DNA of 64,000 nt from contig NZ_FOVN01000008.1 of assembly GCF_900115185.1 (NCBI RefSeq), forward strand, positions 18,501 to 82,500. Direction: 5' to 3'. Shown piece by piece: positions 30,418 through 41,129 of this stretch (position 1 is the stretch's first letter; every line of letters begins with the position of its first letter). The notes beneath the pieces were generated by a model. It had not been told where the DNA came from, made no database searches, and saw only the letters and a program-made list of their open reading frames with translations. The stretch is from Algorimicrobium echini (GTDB lineage Bacteria; Bacteroidota; Bacteroidia; Flavobacteriales; Flavobacteriaceae). The position numbers and the translations under genes are program-made.

Positions 30418-30439
30418 TTTTTTTATAATTTAAAGACTT

Positions 30440-30474
30440 AAAAAAGGTTAAACATTTTAGTTTATCCTTTTTTT
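30440..30474 (+). terminator. Terminator after the second secreted paralogue
   Basis: 14-base arms (30440-30453 and 30460-30473) with one mismatch and a 6-base loop, ending in a T-run. It ends 31 bases before the carA start. Confidence 0.8.
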
Positions 30475-30504
30475 TATGCAATTTTGCAAAACCTTTTTTT
30501 AGAA

Positions 30505-31608
30505 ATGAAATATAACAAAAGAGAAAAAGCTATAGTTTTATTAGCAGACGGAACCATCTTTCACGGTAAATCAATTGGAAAAAAAGGAACCGCTTTTGGC
30601 GAAGTGTGTTTCAACACAGGAACAACTGGTTATCAAGAAATTTTTACAGACCCTTCTTATTTTGGACAATTAATGGTTACTACCAATGCTCACATTGGTA
30701 ACTATGGTACCCATGTTGATGAAGTTGAGTCAGATTCGGTTAAAATATCGGGTCTTATTTGCAAAAACTTTAGTTACAATTATTCAAGATCTTCAGCAGA
30801 AGGAAGTTTAGAACAATTTTTTGAAAAAAATAATGTACTAGCAATTTCAGATGTAGATACACGTGCATTGGTTAGTTACATAAGGGATAATGGCGCAATG
30901 AACGCCTTAATTTCTACGGATGTTGATAACATTGACGCTTTAAAAAAACAATTGGCAAACGTACCAAATATGGAAGGGCTTGAGTTAGCTTCAAAGGTGT
31001 CTACAAAAGAACCTTACTTTTATGGTGATGAAAACGCCACTTATAAAGTAGCAGCTTTAGATATAGGTATTAAAAGGAACATACTTAAAAATCTAGCTGA
31101 TCGCGATGTGTACATAAAAGTATTCCCTTACAATGCAAAATTTGAAGATTTAGAGGCTTTCAAACCAAATGGCTATTTCTTATCTAATGGACCTGGAGAT
31201 CCCGAGCCACTTATAGAAGCACAAACATTAGCCAAAGAAATTATTAAACGTAATTTACCTCTTTTTGGCATCTGTTTAGGGCATCAAGTTATTGCTTTAG
31301 CAAATGGTATCTCAACCTATAAAATGCATAATGGGCATCGTGGAATTAATCATCCCGTAAAAAATTTACTAACTAGCAAAGGTGAAATAACATCTCAAAA
31401 TCATGGTTTTGCAATAAATCGGGAAGAAACAGAACAACACCCTGATATTGAAATAACCCATGTTCATCTTAACGATAATACTGTAGCAGGTATTAAAATG
31501 ACGTCTAAAAACTGTTTTTCAGTTCAATATCATCCAGAAGCAAGTCCTGGACCACATGATGCCACATACCTTTTCGATCAGTTTATTGAAAACATCAAAA
31601 AGGCTTAA
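30505..31608 (+). CDS. carA: Carbamoyl-phosphate synthase small (glutamine amidotransferase) subunit
   Basis: 367 residues from the ATG at 30505 (MKYNKREKAIVLLADG). An upstream in-frame ATG at 30484 lies 10 bases past a terminator, inside an AATTTTGCAAAA promoter-like stretch, and would add seven non-conserved residues, so I reject it. The class I amidotransferase triad is intact: Cys257 in FGICLGHQ, His343 and Glu345 in QYHPEASPGP. It delivers ammonia to CarB for arginine and pyrimidine synthesis. carB is not in the window; eno follows instead. Confidence 0.96.
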   Translation: MKYNKREKAIVLLADGTIFHGKSIGKKGTAFGEVCFNTGTTGYQEIFTDPSYFGQLMVTTNAHIGNYGTHVDEVESDSVKISGLICKNFSYNYSRSSAEGSLEQFFEKNNVLAISDVDTRALVSYIRDNGAMNALISTDVDNIDALKKQLANVPNMEGLELASKVSTKEPYFYGDENATYKVAALDIGIKRNILKNLADRDVYIKVFPYNAKFEDLEAFKPNGYFLSNGPGDPEPLIEAQTLAKEIIKRNLPLFGICLGHQVIALANGISTYKMHNGHRGINHPVKNLLTSKGEITSQNHGFAINREETEQHPDIEITHVHLNDNTVAGIKMTSKNCFSVQYHPEASPGPHDATYLFDQFIENIKKA

Positions 31609-31611
31609 ATT

Positions 31612-31651
31612 AATAAACCTCAAAGAATGTAATAATTCTTTGAGGTTTATT
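31612..31651. terminator. Long perfect hairpin terminator after carA
   Basis: 17-bp perfect stem (31612-31628 with 31635-31651), 6-base loop. It begins 3 bases after the carA stop. Followed by only a few T residues; the length of the stem makes it the strongest hairpin in this section. Confidence 0.75.
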
Positions 31652-31695
31652 GATTACGAAAACATTATCGTAAAAAATAATCATAATAATAGTAG

Positions 31696-33060
<1,365 letters not shown>

Positions 33061-33091
33061 ATACATTACTTTTATATTGACAATGCAAAAT

Positions 33092-33130
33092 ACAGCGATT
33101 ATTAATCACCTAATAATCGCTGTTTTTTTG
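33092..33130 (+). terminator. Terminator after eno
   Basis: Perfect 13-bp stem (33092-33104 with 33111-33123), 6-base loop, followed by a run of six T. About 30 bases after the eno stop. Confidence 0.9.
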
Positions 33131-33254
33131 CATCAATTTTACCAATATCTTTATTGATAAAACCTTGTTAATTGACTTTAAATATAGGTAGATATTTCGT
33201 ATTTTCGTAATCCTGAAAGAATTCAATTAAACATTATAATAATTATATAGATAT

Positions 33255-34544
33255 ATGGCAAACACAGCTACTTTAGAAGTTAATGGCGAAAAGCACGAAT
33301 TTCCTTTAGTAAAAGGAACAGAAAATGAAGTTGGAATCGATATTAAAAATTTAAGGAGTGCAACCAATGGTGTTGTTACAATAGATCCAGGCTACAAAAA
33401 TACAGGCTCTTGCGAAAGTGCTATTACGTTTTTAGATGGTGAAAAAGGAATTTTAAGATACCGTGGTTATTCCATTGAAGAGTTGGCTGAAAAAGCTGAA
33501 TTTTTAGAGGTTGCTTATTTATTAATATTTGGTGAATTACCAACGCAAGAACAATTAGATAAATTCCATAAGGATATTAAAGCACAATCTGTTGTAGATG
33601 AAGATGTGCGTAAAATTATTGATGCCTTCCCAAAATCAGCTCATCCAATGGGTGTTTTAGCATCTTTAACAAGTGCCTTAACAGCATTTAATCCATCTTC
33701 TGTGAATGTAAATTCAGAAGAAGATATGTATAAGGCTATCGTTAAAATATTGGGTAAATTTCCAGTTTTAGTGGCATGGACCTTACGTAAAAAACAAGGC
33801 TTACCACTAGACTATGGTGATAATTCTTTAGGGTATGTTGAAAATGTTCTTAAAATGATGTTTAAACAACCTAATTGTGAATACGAATTAGACCCAATTG
33901 TTGTAAACGCATTAGATAAGTTATTAATTTTACATGCAGATCATGAACAAAATTGTTCAACATCTACTGTTAGAATTGTAGGTTCTTCACACGCTGGATT
34001 ATTTGCATCTTTATCAGCTGGTATTTCTGCACTTTGGGGACCACTTCATGGTGGTGCTAATCAAGCTGTTTTAGAAATGCTAGAAGGTATTAAAGCAGAT
34101 GGTGGTGACACTAAAAAGTACATGGCAAAAGCTAAAGATAAAGATGATCCGTTCCGTTTAATGGGGTTTGGACATCGCGTTTACAAAAACTTCGATCCAC
34201 GTGCTAAAATCATCAAAAAATCTGCCGATGATGTTTTAGGAAATTTAGGTGTTGAAGATCCTATTCTTGATATTGCTAAAGGCCTTGAAAAAGAAGCTTT
34301 AGAAGATTCGTATTTTGTAGATCGTAAATTATATCCAAATGTAGATTTTTATTCTGGAATTATTTATAGAGCTATGAACATTCCTACAGACATGTTTACA
34401 GTTATGTTTGCATTAGGACGATTACCAGGTTGGATTGCGCAATGGCGCGAAATGCGTTTAAATCAAGAACCAATTGGTAGACCAAGACAAATTTATACAG
34501 GTGAGACACATAGGCCATTTAAGGCTATAGATAAGCGCTCATAA
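33255..34544 (+). CDS. gltA: Citrate synthase, type II (hexameric-type)
   Basis: 429 residues. Catalytic residues fall in GPLHGGANQ (His), GFGHRVYKNFDPRA (His) and the Asp of NVDFYSG. The N-terminal ~50-residue beta domain (LEVNGEKHEFPLVKGTE) is typical of the NADH-sensitive Gram-negative type. First step of the TCA cycle. Follows eno with a 194-base gap containing the eno terminator. Confidence 0.97.
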   Translation: MANTATLEVNGEKHEFPLVKGTENEVGIDIKNLRSATNGVVTIDPGYKNTGSCESAITFLDGEKGILRYRGYSIEELAEKAEFLEVAYLLIFGELPTQEQLDKFHKDIKAQSVVDEDVRKIIDAFPKSAHPMGVLASLTSALTAFNPSSVNVNSEEDMYKAIVKILGKFPVLVAWTLRKKQGLPLDYGDNSLGYVENVLKMMFKQPNCEYELDPIVVNALDKLLILHADHEQNCSTSTVRIVGSSHAGLFASLSAGISALWGPLHGGANQAVLEMLEGIKADGGDTKKYMAKAKDKDDPFRLMGFGHRVYKNFDPRAKIIKKSADDVLGNLGVEDPILDIAKGLEKEALEDSYFVDRKLYPNVDFYSGIIYRAMNIPTDMFTVMFALGRLPGWIAQWREMRLNQEPIGRPRQIYTGETHRPFKAIDKRS

Positions 34545-34559
34545 ATAACATTTCATTTC

Positions 34560-34590
34560 AAAAGCTTCATAATTTTTATGAAGCTTTTTT
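34560..34590 (+). terminator. Terminator after gltA
   Basis: 11-bp stem (34560-34570 with 34578-34588), 7-base loop, ending in a run of T. An ATG inside its right arm (34578) opens the next frame but cannot be the real start; the DDAH ATG is at 34602. Confidence 0.85.
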
Positions 34591-34601
34591 ATATTTACAC
34601 T

Positions 34602-35516
34602 ATGCTAAAATTAAACGTTAAAAACGAAACTTCAAGATTACGTGCCGTAGTATTAGGTACAGCTATCAGTAATGGGCCAACTCCAACAGAAAGTGAAGCT
34701 TATGACCCAAAATCATTGGAACATATAAAAGCAGGAACCTATCCTGTAGAAGCTGATATGGTGAAAGAAATGCAAGCTGTAGCCAATGTGTTTGAGAAGT
34801 ATCAAGTTAAGGTGTACAGACCGGAATTAATAGAAGACTGTAATCAGATTTTTACTCGAGATATTGCCTTTGTAATTGATGATGTATTTATTAAAGCGAA
34901 TATCTTACCTAATCGTGAAGAGGAACTTGAAGCTGTTCAGTATATTATAGATCAAGTAAATCCAGAAAAAGTAGTCAGACCTCCAGAAGAAGTTCATATT
35001 GAAGGAGGGGATGTCATGCTTTGGAATAACCATATTTTTGTTGGAACCTATAAAGGCAGTGATTATAAAAACTATATTACCGCAAGAACTAATATGGCAG
35101 GTGTACAGTATTTAAAGGATTTATTTCCGAATAAAATTGTTAAAGAATTTGATTTGGTGAAGTCTAAAATTGAACCTCGTGATAATGCTCTGCATTTAGA
35201 TTGCTGTTTTCAACCTGTTGGAAAAAATAAAGGCATTATTTATAAAAGTGGTTTCCGTGAAGAAAGTGATTATATGTATTTGGTAGATTTATTTGGAAAT
35301 GAAAATCTATTTCATATTACGCGAGATGAAATGTATCATATGAATAGTAATGTATTCTCTATTTCAGAAGATGTTGTGATTTCAGAAAAGAATTTTACAC
35401 GTTTAAATACATGGTTACGAAGTATTGGTATTACCGTTGAAGAAGTGCCTTATGCTGAAATAGCCAAACAGGAAGGCTTGTTACGTTGCAGTACCATGCC
35501 ATTAATACGTGATTAA
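34602..35516 (+). CDS. DDAH-like amidinohydrolase (arginine deiminase superfamily)
   Basis: 304 residues from MLKLNVKNETSRLRAVV at 34602. Guanidino-group-modifying fold: the FTRDIAFVIDD motif (~residues 84-94), EGGDVMLW (~residues 135-142), the active-site His region ALHLDCCFQPVG, and the nucleophile Cys296 in LLRCSTMPLIRD at the C-terminus. Family enzymes hydrolyse methylarginine or arginine. The catalytic set looks complete, but the natural substrate cannot be read from sequence. It lies after gltA and is convergent with the peptidase gene, 8 bases apart. Confidence 0.85.
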   Translation: MLKLNVKNETSRLRAVVLGTAISNGPTPTESEAYDPKSLEHIKAGTYPVEADMVKEMQAVANVFEKYQVKVYRPELIEDCNQIFTRDIAFVIDDVFIKANILPNREEELEAVQYIIDQVNPEKVVRPPEEVHIEGGDVMLWNNHIFVGTYKGSDYKNYITARTNMAGVQYLKDLFPNKIVKEFDLVKSKIEPRDNALHLDCCFQPVGKNKGIIYKSGFREESDYMYLVDLFGNENLFHITRDEMYHMNSNVFSISEDVVISEKNFTRLNTWLRSIGITVEEVPYAEIAKQEGLLRCSTMPLIRD

Positions 35517-35524
35517 TCGTTTCC

Positions 35525-36691
35525 TTATTTAAGAATAATTTTTTTGGTAGTTGTCCTTGAGTCGTTTTCAAAAACAGCCAAATAAACGCCTGGTGATAAA
35601 TTCTTTAAATTTACAGACGAATTCATTTGCGTAAGTTTTGTGTGAAACACGTTTTTTCCAAGCATATTATAAACGGTCATTAAAGCCATTTCATTTTGAA
35701 AGTTTGCAATTTTAATAGTCAGCTTTCCGCTTGAAGGGTTAGGGAATAGTATCACTTCAGTATCTAAATGATTGGAGTCTATGCTCAAAGGATTTGTTGA
35801 AATAGCAAATTCTAAAGCAGCTCCTAGAGCTCCTTTTGTTACCTGAAATAAGTAAGCAGGATCCATATTTACTAATAAATCATTTGCCGTGTGGGCATAG
35901 GGAGTTTCATTTTTTTCATATAAACCTGTTATTATTTCACCATTATTTTCAAAAGGGATATAATCTGATGCATACGCATAAGATATTTCTGTATTTAGAT
36001 TAGAATACAATTCCATACAAGCAGCTAAAGTTTGTGTAGCAATTGATGAGGCTGAATTATTAGCAGGTGGGTTACTTCTATCTTCCTCGCATACAATAGT
36101 CGTGTTATTGGCGCCATTCACACCACCTACTTCATCAATATTAAAAACTAATCTAATATCTAAATTTTGAGGGTTAACCGTATTATCTACATAATAATTG
36201 CTACCAATTAATCCCAATTCTTCGCCACTGAAATGAATGAATTTTATGGAGTACTCGGTATCCACATTAGCCAATAGTCTAGCTATTTCCAATAATAAAA
36301 CAGTTCCAGAACCATTATCGTTTGTACCGGTACCATTAATAGTATCGTAATGTGCATCAATAATGATATAAGTATTGGGGTAAACACGGCCTGTTTTAGT
36401 AACAATAATGTTGTATGATGTATTTCCAGAATAAGAAAAAGCTTGTTGTTCAATAGCCGTATAACCCAAACTTTGATAACGTGAAACCAGCCAATCTTTA
36501 GTATTGCTTAACTCTGAAGTGCCAAGTTCTTTAACTCCATAGTTCTCAAAGGTTGTTAAATCTGATAAAATATTCGATTCCGAAACCTGATCTACAACAC
36601 TACCATAATAGGTGTTAAATGTTTGGGAAAATGTGGTTTCAACGTTTACTACAAATAAAAATACGGTAATAATTAGGTAAGTTTTCTTCAT
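35525..36691 (-). CDS. Secreted M28-family zinc aminopeptidase with type IX secretion C-terminal domain
   Basis: 388 residues. Signal peptide ~1-22. M28 catalytic domain: IDAHYDT (His114 ligand, Asp116), TNDNGSG (Asp125 bridging ligand), the catalytic Glu157/Glu158 in SGEELGLIG, NIDEVGG, and TPYAHTANDL with the last His ligand. A Por-type sorting domain occupies the last ~75 residues (LFPNPSSGKLTIKI, VYNMLGKNVF, NLSPGVYLAVF, TTTKKIILK). The protein should cross the outer membrane by the type IX system and be released or surface-anchored. It removes N-terminal residues from peptides. Confidence 0.93.
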   Translation of the reverse strand: MKKTYLIITVFLFVVNVETTFSQTFNTYYGSVVDQVSESNILSDLTTFENYGVKELGTSELSNTKDWLVSRYQSLGYTAIEQQAFSYSGNTSYNIIVTKTGRVYPNTYIIIDAHYDTINGTGTNDNGSGTVLLLEIARLLANVDTEYSIKFIHFSGEELGLIGSNYYVDNTVNPQNLDIRLVFNIDEVGGVNGANNTTIVCEEDRSNPPANNSASSIATQTLAACMELYSNLNTEISYAYASDYIPFENNGEIITGLYEKNETPYAHTANDLLVNMDPAYLFQVTKGALGAALEFAISTNPLSIDSNHLDTEVILFPNPSSGKLTIKIANFQNEMALMTVYNMLGKNVFHTKLTQMNSSVNLKNLSPGVYLAVFENDSRTTTKKIILK

Positions 36692-36758
36692 GATTTGAGC
36701 TTTGTAAAAAGCTAAAATAGTGTAAATTATATAAGCAACGAAAAAAGTAAGTCCCGAT

Positions 36759-37289
36759 TTAAATTACCTGACAAATTATAGATACTGTAGCCGTTTCTCC
36801 AACACGAAAAGTACCATAGTCTTCACCAATGTTATAATCAAATCGGTTAATTTCAAGCTTCCCCTGGAATGTATTATTTTTAAACGTAAACGGAATGGTT
36901 ACCAATTTGGTAATACCATGTAGAGTTAAGTTTCCAGAAGTTTCAAAACCTGTTTTTGTTTTAGAAACTGAAACAGACTTAAAACAAATTGAAGGATAGG
37001 TTTCCACGGCAAAAAAATCGTCAGATTTTAAATGCTTATCTCGTTTGGCATTATCAGTATCAATAGATTTTGAATTTATACAAATATCAAAATTGGAATT
37101 CTGAATGTCAGTTTCATCAAAATTAAAATCACCTTGCATACCAGTAAAAGTGCCATCAACACTAAAAATAGCACCTGCTGAAATATTAAAATTAACTTCA
37201 GATTTATCAGTAACTATCCGTTGTGCATTCATCTGAATACTAGCTAGACCAACACAAATAATGTAAATAAGGTTTTTAATATATTTCAT
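36759..37289 (-). CDS. YceI-like periplasmic protein
   Basis: 176 residues with a signal peptide ending near SIQMNAQ. Lipocalin-like YceI fold: KSEVNFNISAGAIFSVDGTF, the DIQNSNFDICINSKSIDTDNAKRDKHL segment typical of the family, and FETSGNLTLHGITKLVTIPF. Family members bind isoprenoid-type lipids in the periplasm. It is 67 bases downstream of the peptidase start region, same strand, but with no proof of co-transcription. Confidence 0.88.
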   Translation of the reverse strand: MKYIKNLIYIICVGLASIQMNAQRIVTDKSEVNFNISAGAIFSVDGTFTGMQGDFNFDETDIQNSNFDICINSKSIDTDNAKRDKHLKSDDFFAVETYPSICFKSVSVSKTKTGFETSGNLTLHGITKLVTIPFTFKNNTFQGKLEINRFDYNIGEDYGTFRVGETATVSIICQVI

Positions 37290-37457
37290 AGAATGTTACA
37301 AAAGAGTTTGATGAAATTTTATTCTTTTAAAGTTAAGAGTTTTCAGTATTAACGACTAAAAAAGCGATAAATTTTATCAGGCTGAAGGGCTAATACTATT
37401 TTTAAAAATAACCATTTTTTAGCACAAGCAAAAGCGTTATACTGGTAAAAATCCTGT

Positions 37458-38048
37458 TTATTTTAATAAAAACCCCTTTTCTACACTATCAAGAATGAGC
37501 TTTTTAGCATATTTCCATAATTCTGTCGATCCTTTTTTAATTACCTTTTTTTTGTTGTAAACCGTTTCATAGTTTACTCCAAATTCTTTCCATGTACCAC
37601 CATTATTTGAGACATTTTGTAGTAAAGGCTCCAGCCTGTCCATTGATTTTGCAAATTTTGCCTCATTGGAATTACCTTCCTCAAATTCGGTCCAGATTTG
37701 AAAAAATTCCTCTGCTTGTTTGTCTGGTAAGATTCCAAAAATCCGTTTGGCTGATTTCATTTCTTCTACAGTGTTTTCATGATTTTTATTCTGATCATAT
37801 AGAAAAGTATCACCAGCATCAATTTCAACTATGTCGTGGATTAAGAGCATTTTAATTACCTTCAATATGTCAACATCACAATTTGCATGTTCGCTTAAAA
37901 CGAGTGCCATAATTGCCAAATGCCAGCTATGCTCTGCGTCATTTTCACGCCTATCACTGTTAAATAATTTCGTTCGTCTTTGAATATATTTTATTTTATC
38001 AATTTCTTTAATGAATTCAATTTGCTTTCGTAGCTTTTCGGTTGTCAT
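37458..38048 (-). CDS. HD-domain phosphohydrolase (HDDC2/YfbR-like)
   Basis: 196 residues. HD metal site: AEHSWHLA (His), LLIHDIVEIDAGD (His-Asp) and the later SMDRLEPLLQN with the distal Asp. Length and motif wording match the HDDC2/YfbR class, which are 5'-deoxynucleotidases. Preferred substrate not deducible. The upstream side (38049-38209) shows no gene and only scattered palindrome fragments. Confidence 0.85.
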   Translation of the reverse strand: MTTEKLRKQIEFIKEIDKIKYIQRRTKLFNSDRRENDAEHSWHLAIMALVLSEHANCDVDILKVIKMLLIHDIVEIDAGDTFLYDQNKNHENTVEEMKSAKRIFGILPDKQAEEFFQIWTEFEEGNSNEAKFAKSMDRLEPLLQNVSNNGGTWKEFGVNYETVYNKKKVIKKGSTELWKYAKKLILDSVEKGFLLK

Positions 38049-38209
38049 TAGTTAACGGCTTTAGGATGTTAAATCAAAATTTTCTAAATGATAACGTTAG
38101 AAACTGGCTTAAAAATACTTGTTTTTTACCATATTAAATTGTTGTACACAGTTATTCTTTAAAATACCTACCTGTAAAATTTCCTAGTTCCAATATTATA
38201 GAAATCCCA

Positions 38210-39250
38210 TCAGTGGAAAATTTTTATGATTTTGAGGTCCATAAATTCTACTTTCATAATATAAACTAAAGTAGCTTTATCTTGGATAAAAACTATTTTA
38301 TCAGTTTTCTCTTTGTCAAAAACATAGGTTCCAATATGCATTTCAATTTCGGTTTCTGGTAATTCTATGATTGTATCATTGATGTCAACTTCAGCAACAT
38401 TTGAAATTAACGTAAACGCATACATGCCCTTGATGCTCAAATCCGTTTCGGTCAGTTATTTTATATTGAAAAAGCGCTAATCCGTGTTTATCTTTAATGA
38501 TTTTTATTATGGTTCAACTTTCTGATGAAAGTAATTTACCTGTAAGTAAGGCGGTCATGCGCGTGTTTATATCTTTTTAGCGTGATACAATTGAACTACT
38601 TCCAATAAGTGTAGACTTATCAGTTTCTGCAAGTAAGGACTGTTTTTTAGAAATATTGTAAGAATAAGCTTCGTTGTTTCGGATTTATTTCCATGTAATG
38701 TATCCTCTAATGCTAATGGTAAAGTAATTTTTTCTTGTAGAACTTCTCCATATTGTTTGTTGAATTTTTTATTAAGTATTAATAATAATGAAATAATTAG
38801 AGATACTTTACGCTGCTTGGGTATCAGTTCAAAATTACTTTTGTAATTTGCTTTTTTTGGTATGTCTTGAGACGATTTTTACTGTGTTCTATTCTCAAAG
38901 AATGTTCTATCTTTAGTGAAATGATGTACACTACTTCTGTTTTGAAGTAAATTGGTAATGGTAATTTCGGTAATATTTTTTTGTTTAGAAAGTGTGTCTC
39001 TATCGTTTCATTAATGATTAATTTATTTTCTTCAATAGCTTAAAAAGTTAGTATATCTGTAAACGTTTTTGAAACGGCTTTCTTTTTAGACTCTATATGA
39101 AGAAAGTCAATAGTTATTGAATATGTAGGAGTTACTTTTAAATATAATTCTAAACTTCTCATAAGTTTTCTGGTGCCCTCATAATTGGTTAAAAGACTAT
39201 CTATTTTCAAGGTGAAATCAGTAGGTTTTTCTGATGTAGAAATGGGTTTT
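38210..39250 (-). pseudogene. Decayed coding region with several frameshifts and stops
   Basis: Reading the minus strand from about 39237 downwards gives protein-like stretches that jump frame. A ~60-codon stretch (TSEKPTDFTLKIDSLLTNYEG) ends at a TAA and resumes in frame (AIEENKLIINETIE). Later comes YGEVLQEKITLPLALEDTLHG, then AETDKSTLIGSSSIVS, MTALLTGKLLSSES, then KDKHGLALFQYKITDRNG, and finally a 76-codon open stretch at 38210-38440 (YAFTLISNVAEVDIND). Wording stays coding-like but no intact frame exists, so this looks like an old inactivated gene rather than non-coding DNA. I do not recognise the family. Confidence 0.55.
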
Positions 39251-39321
39251 TACTTTCTCGGTACAGGAAAAAATTAATTAAACTGAAATTAGTAATAAAT
39301 TATATGTGGGTTTAGGTTTCG

Positions 39322-40098
39322 TTATTTTTTCAGTTTTTTTAGCTCTTCTTCAATTCCGTAAATTACACTATCTATTGCCTTTATAGTTTCTGTTTCTTCA
39401 TCAATTATTTTACCTCTATTGAATAGTGCTAACTGCAAAGCCTTCATAAGGTCGTTGTCATTTAAAAATTTATCGTATTTATCTATTCTTAATTTATAAA
39501 TAGATATGGAGTCAGCATGTATAAACCCATATTTTGCTGGTTGGGTATAATCAACAATCAAATATTCAAATAGAAAAGGCTGAATTAGTTTTGAAATATT
39601 AAAGTCAGCTTGTTTCATTCCAAGTTCATCATCTAATCGCTTTAAATTCAATTGAAATAAATTGGTTATAGCACTCCGTAAACTATCATTAGATAAGGTA
39701 TTTAATCCGCTGTTTTTTAAATTCTCAAAAGCACTTGTTTTAGGAATAATTTGAAATTCAGCACTAGATCTTGTCAATGACTCATAAATTGATTGAGAAT
39801 TAGATTTCTTATCATAGATATCAGTTATAAGCTGCTGACTTGATTCAAATATTTCTTTATGTTTAGAGATTGTTTCGTTTATATCATTTCTAGTTTGTAG
39901 TAAATCACTTTTCAGCTCTTTGTAAATCTGCGCTTCTAGTTTTCGTGTTTTTCGATTTTCATTCCAATTATTAATCTGAAGGGCAATAAGAATACCAACA
40001 ACTACCAGCACAATTTCTCCAATAGCATATTTGAAATACTTTCCTGTTTTACCCTCGGAAAGTAGATTTTGTCTAATTTTTCGAAAAAATTTTATCAT
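39322..40098 (-). CDS. DUF6090-like single-span membrane protein
   Basis: 258 residues. Basic N-terminus, one transmembrane helix at about 25-42 (IGEIVLVVVGILIALQIN), then a long helical, probably coiled-coil region starting NENRKTRKLEAQIYKELKSD. The opening FRKIRQNLLSEGKTGKYFKYAIGEI is the wording of a family very common in marine Flavobacteriia, usually called DUF6090. Function unknown. It directly adjoins the structured element at 40099-40213. Whether it is a mobile cassette gene is unclear because no matching left boundary is visible. Confidence 0.8.
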   Translation of the reverse strand: MIKFFRKIRQNLLSEGKTGKYFKYAIGEIVLVVVGILIALQINNWNENRKTRKLEAQIYKELKSDLLQTRNDINETISKHKEIFESSQQLITDIYDKKSNSQSIYESLTRSSAEFQIIPKTSAFENLKNSGLNTLSNDSLRSAITNLFQLNLKRLDDELGMKQADFNISKLIQPFLFEYLIVDYTQPAKYGFIHADSISIYKLRIDKYDKFLNDNDLMKALQLALFNRGKIIDEETETIKAIDSVIYGIEEELKKLKK

Positions 40099-40213
40099 TG
40101 GTTAGCGGTATCTGCAACTAATGTAATAAACAAAAACGAGCGCGAGAAAATTCTGATGATATTTTCCAAGTAAAAAACCACCAAAGCAATGAATTATACA
40201 CGGTGTTGGCAAA
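40099..40213. repeat. attC-like structured element closing the beta-barrel cassette
   Basis: Spacer between the DUF6090 and beta-barrel genes. At its right edge GTTGGCAAA (40205-40213) is the exact complement of TTTGCCAAC at 40898-40906 on the other side of the barrel gene. Next to it on the minus strand is a GTGTATAATTCATTGC arm like that of the element at 44743-44876. Inner pairing includes GAAAAT/ATTTTC. The outer-left partner is degenerate, so this may be the terminal, partly decayed site of the array. Confidence 0.5.
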
Positions 40214-40219
40214 TCGTTA

Positions 40220-40864
40220 TTATATTCCTAAATTCCAACCTAAAATTAATTTAATTGCATTCGTTTTTACTGTTCCACCAACATGTTTTGGGACGCCTCC
40301 AGTATCTATAATTCCGAAGTCATCTCTTATTTCAATTGTTAAATCATTTTTTTCATTAAGCGAGATATTTGTCCCAATTCCGATTGAGAGTCCGAAGTCA
40401 ATTTTTTTCTGTTCCGTCACAACATCACTATCGTCATTCGGATAATCTGGCTCAATTTTATTGTTTAATAAATAGTTGAAAAAAGGTCCGCCATTTGCGA
40501 AGAATTTTGATTTTCCAAATTCGTATTTTAATAATATTGGAATATTTATATATTCATAAATTTCGCTAAAATCTTCTTTCCCAGTTTCTTCTGCATCGTA
40601 ATTAAAGTATGTCAGTTGCAGTTTTTTAATTTTTCTTTCGTAGTTAATATTTGCCTTTAAGGATAGATTTTCTTTTAGAAAATAGTCAAAAGTAACTCCG
40701 AATAAATATCCTACTTTAAAATTATTATACTTTGCATACTCGTGTCCTCTAATATCTGGATAATTTATTCCAGCATTAATTCCAATTTTGAAGTTATTTT
40801 GAGCACTTAAATTCATCGAAAAGAAGAATCCGATTGCGAGTATTAATAATTTACTTTTATTCAT
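40220..40864 (-). CDS. Outer-membrane beta-barrel protein (PorT/OMP_b-brl-like), cassette gene
   Basis: 214 residues. Signal peptide ending NLSAQ (about residue 22), then an eight-stranded-barrel pattern (FKIGINAGINYP, YLFGVTFDYFLKENLSLKANINYE, IDFGLSIGIGTNISL) ending KLILGWNLGI. No specific function. It is alone between the complementary pair GTTGGCAAA/TTTGCCAAC, in the same orientation as the neighbouring orphan genes. Confidence 0.75.
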   Translation of the reverse strand: MNKSKLLILAIGFFFSMNLSAQNNFKIGINAGINYPDIRGHEYAKYNNFKVGYLFGVTFDYFLKENLSLKANINYERKIKKLQLTYFNYDAEETGKEDFSEIYEYINIPILLKYEFGKSKFFANGGPFFNYLLNNKIEPDYPNDDSDVVTEQKKIDFGLSIGIGTNISLNEKNDLTIEIRDDFGIIDTGGVPKHVGGTVKTNAIKLILGWNLGI

Positions 40865-40897
40865 ATTATGTTTTATGGTTTTGAGTGAGTTTTAATG

Positions 40898-41112
40898 TTT
40901 GCCAACGTGTTTCTTTAGTTTGTAATAAATATCTTTAGATAGAAAAAGAGGAGAACTATAACGTGTTTTAGAAAATAGGTCCATGACGGCTCGGCTATGC
41001 GGAGTGCGGGACTTCAAGGCACTTTACTGTCCGATTACCGATTAGTTTATTAAATGTTTTTACTTTCAATTTTGCACCAAACCCCGCATTACGTATAGCC
41101 ATTGTTATGCCT
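40898..41112. repeat. attC-like structured element between the barrel and WG-repeat cassettes
   Basis: Runs from TTTGCCAAC (40898-40906) to GTTATGCCT (41104-41112). Between them an 18-base inverted repeat pairs 40993-41010 with 41083-41100 at 15 of 18 positions. Local composition (GGCTATGCGGAGTGCGGG) is much more GC-rich than the genome. GTTATGCCT is the exact complement of AGGCATAAC at 44743-44751, which bounds the three-gene unit on its other side. No open reading frame of note. Confidence 0.6.
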
Positions 41113-41129
41113 TCGCCTTTTATTTTTCA

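Noticed and set aside
30484..30504. Upstream ATG extending carA by seven residues
   Set aside because: It overlaps a promoter-like stretch just past the terminator and adds residues not seen in CarA proteins.
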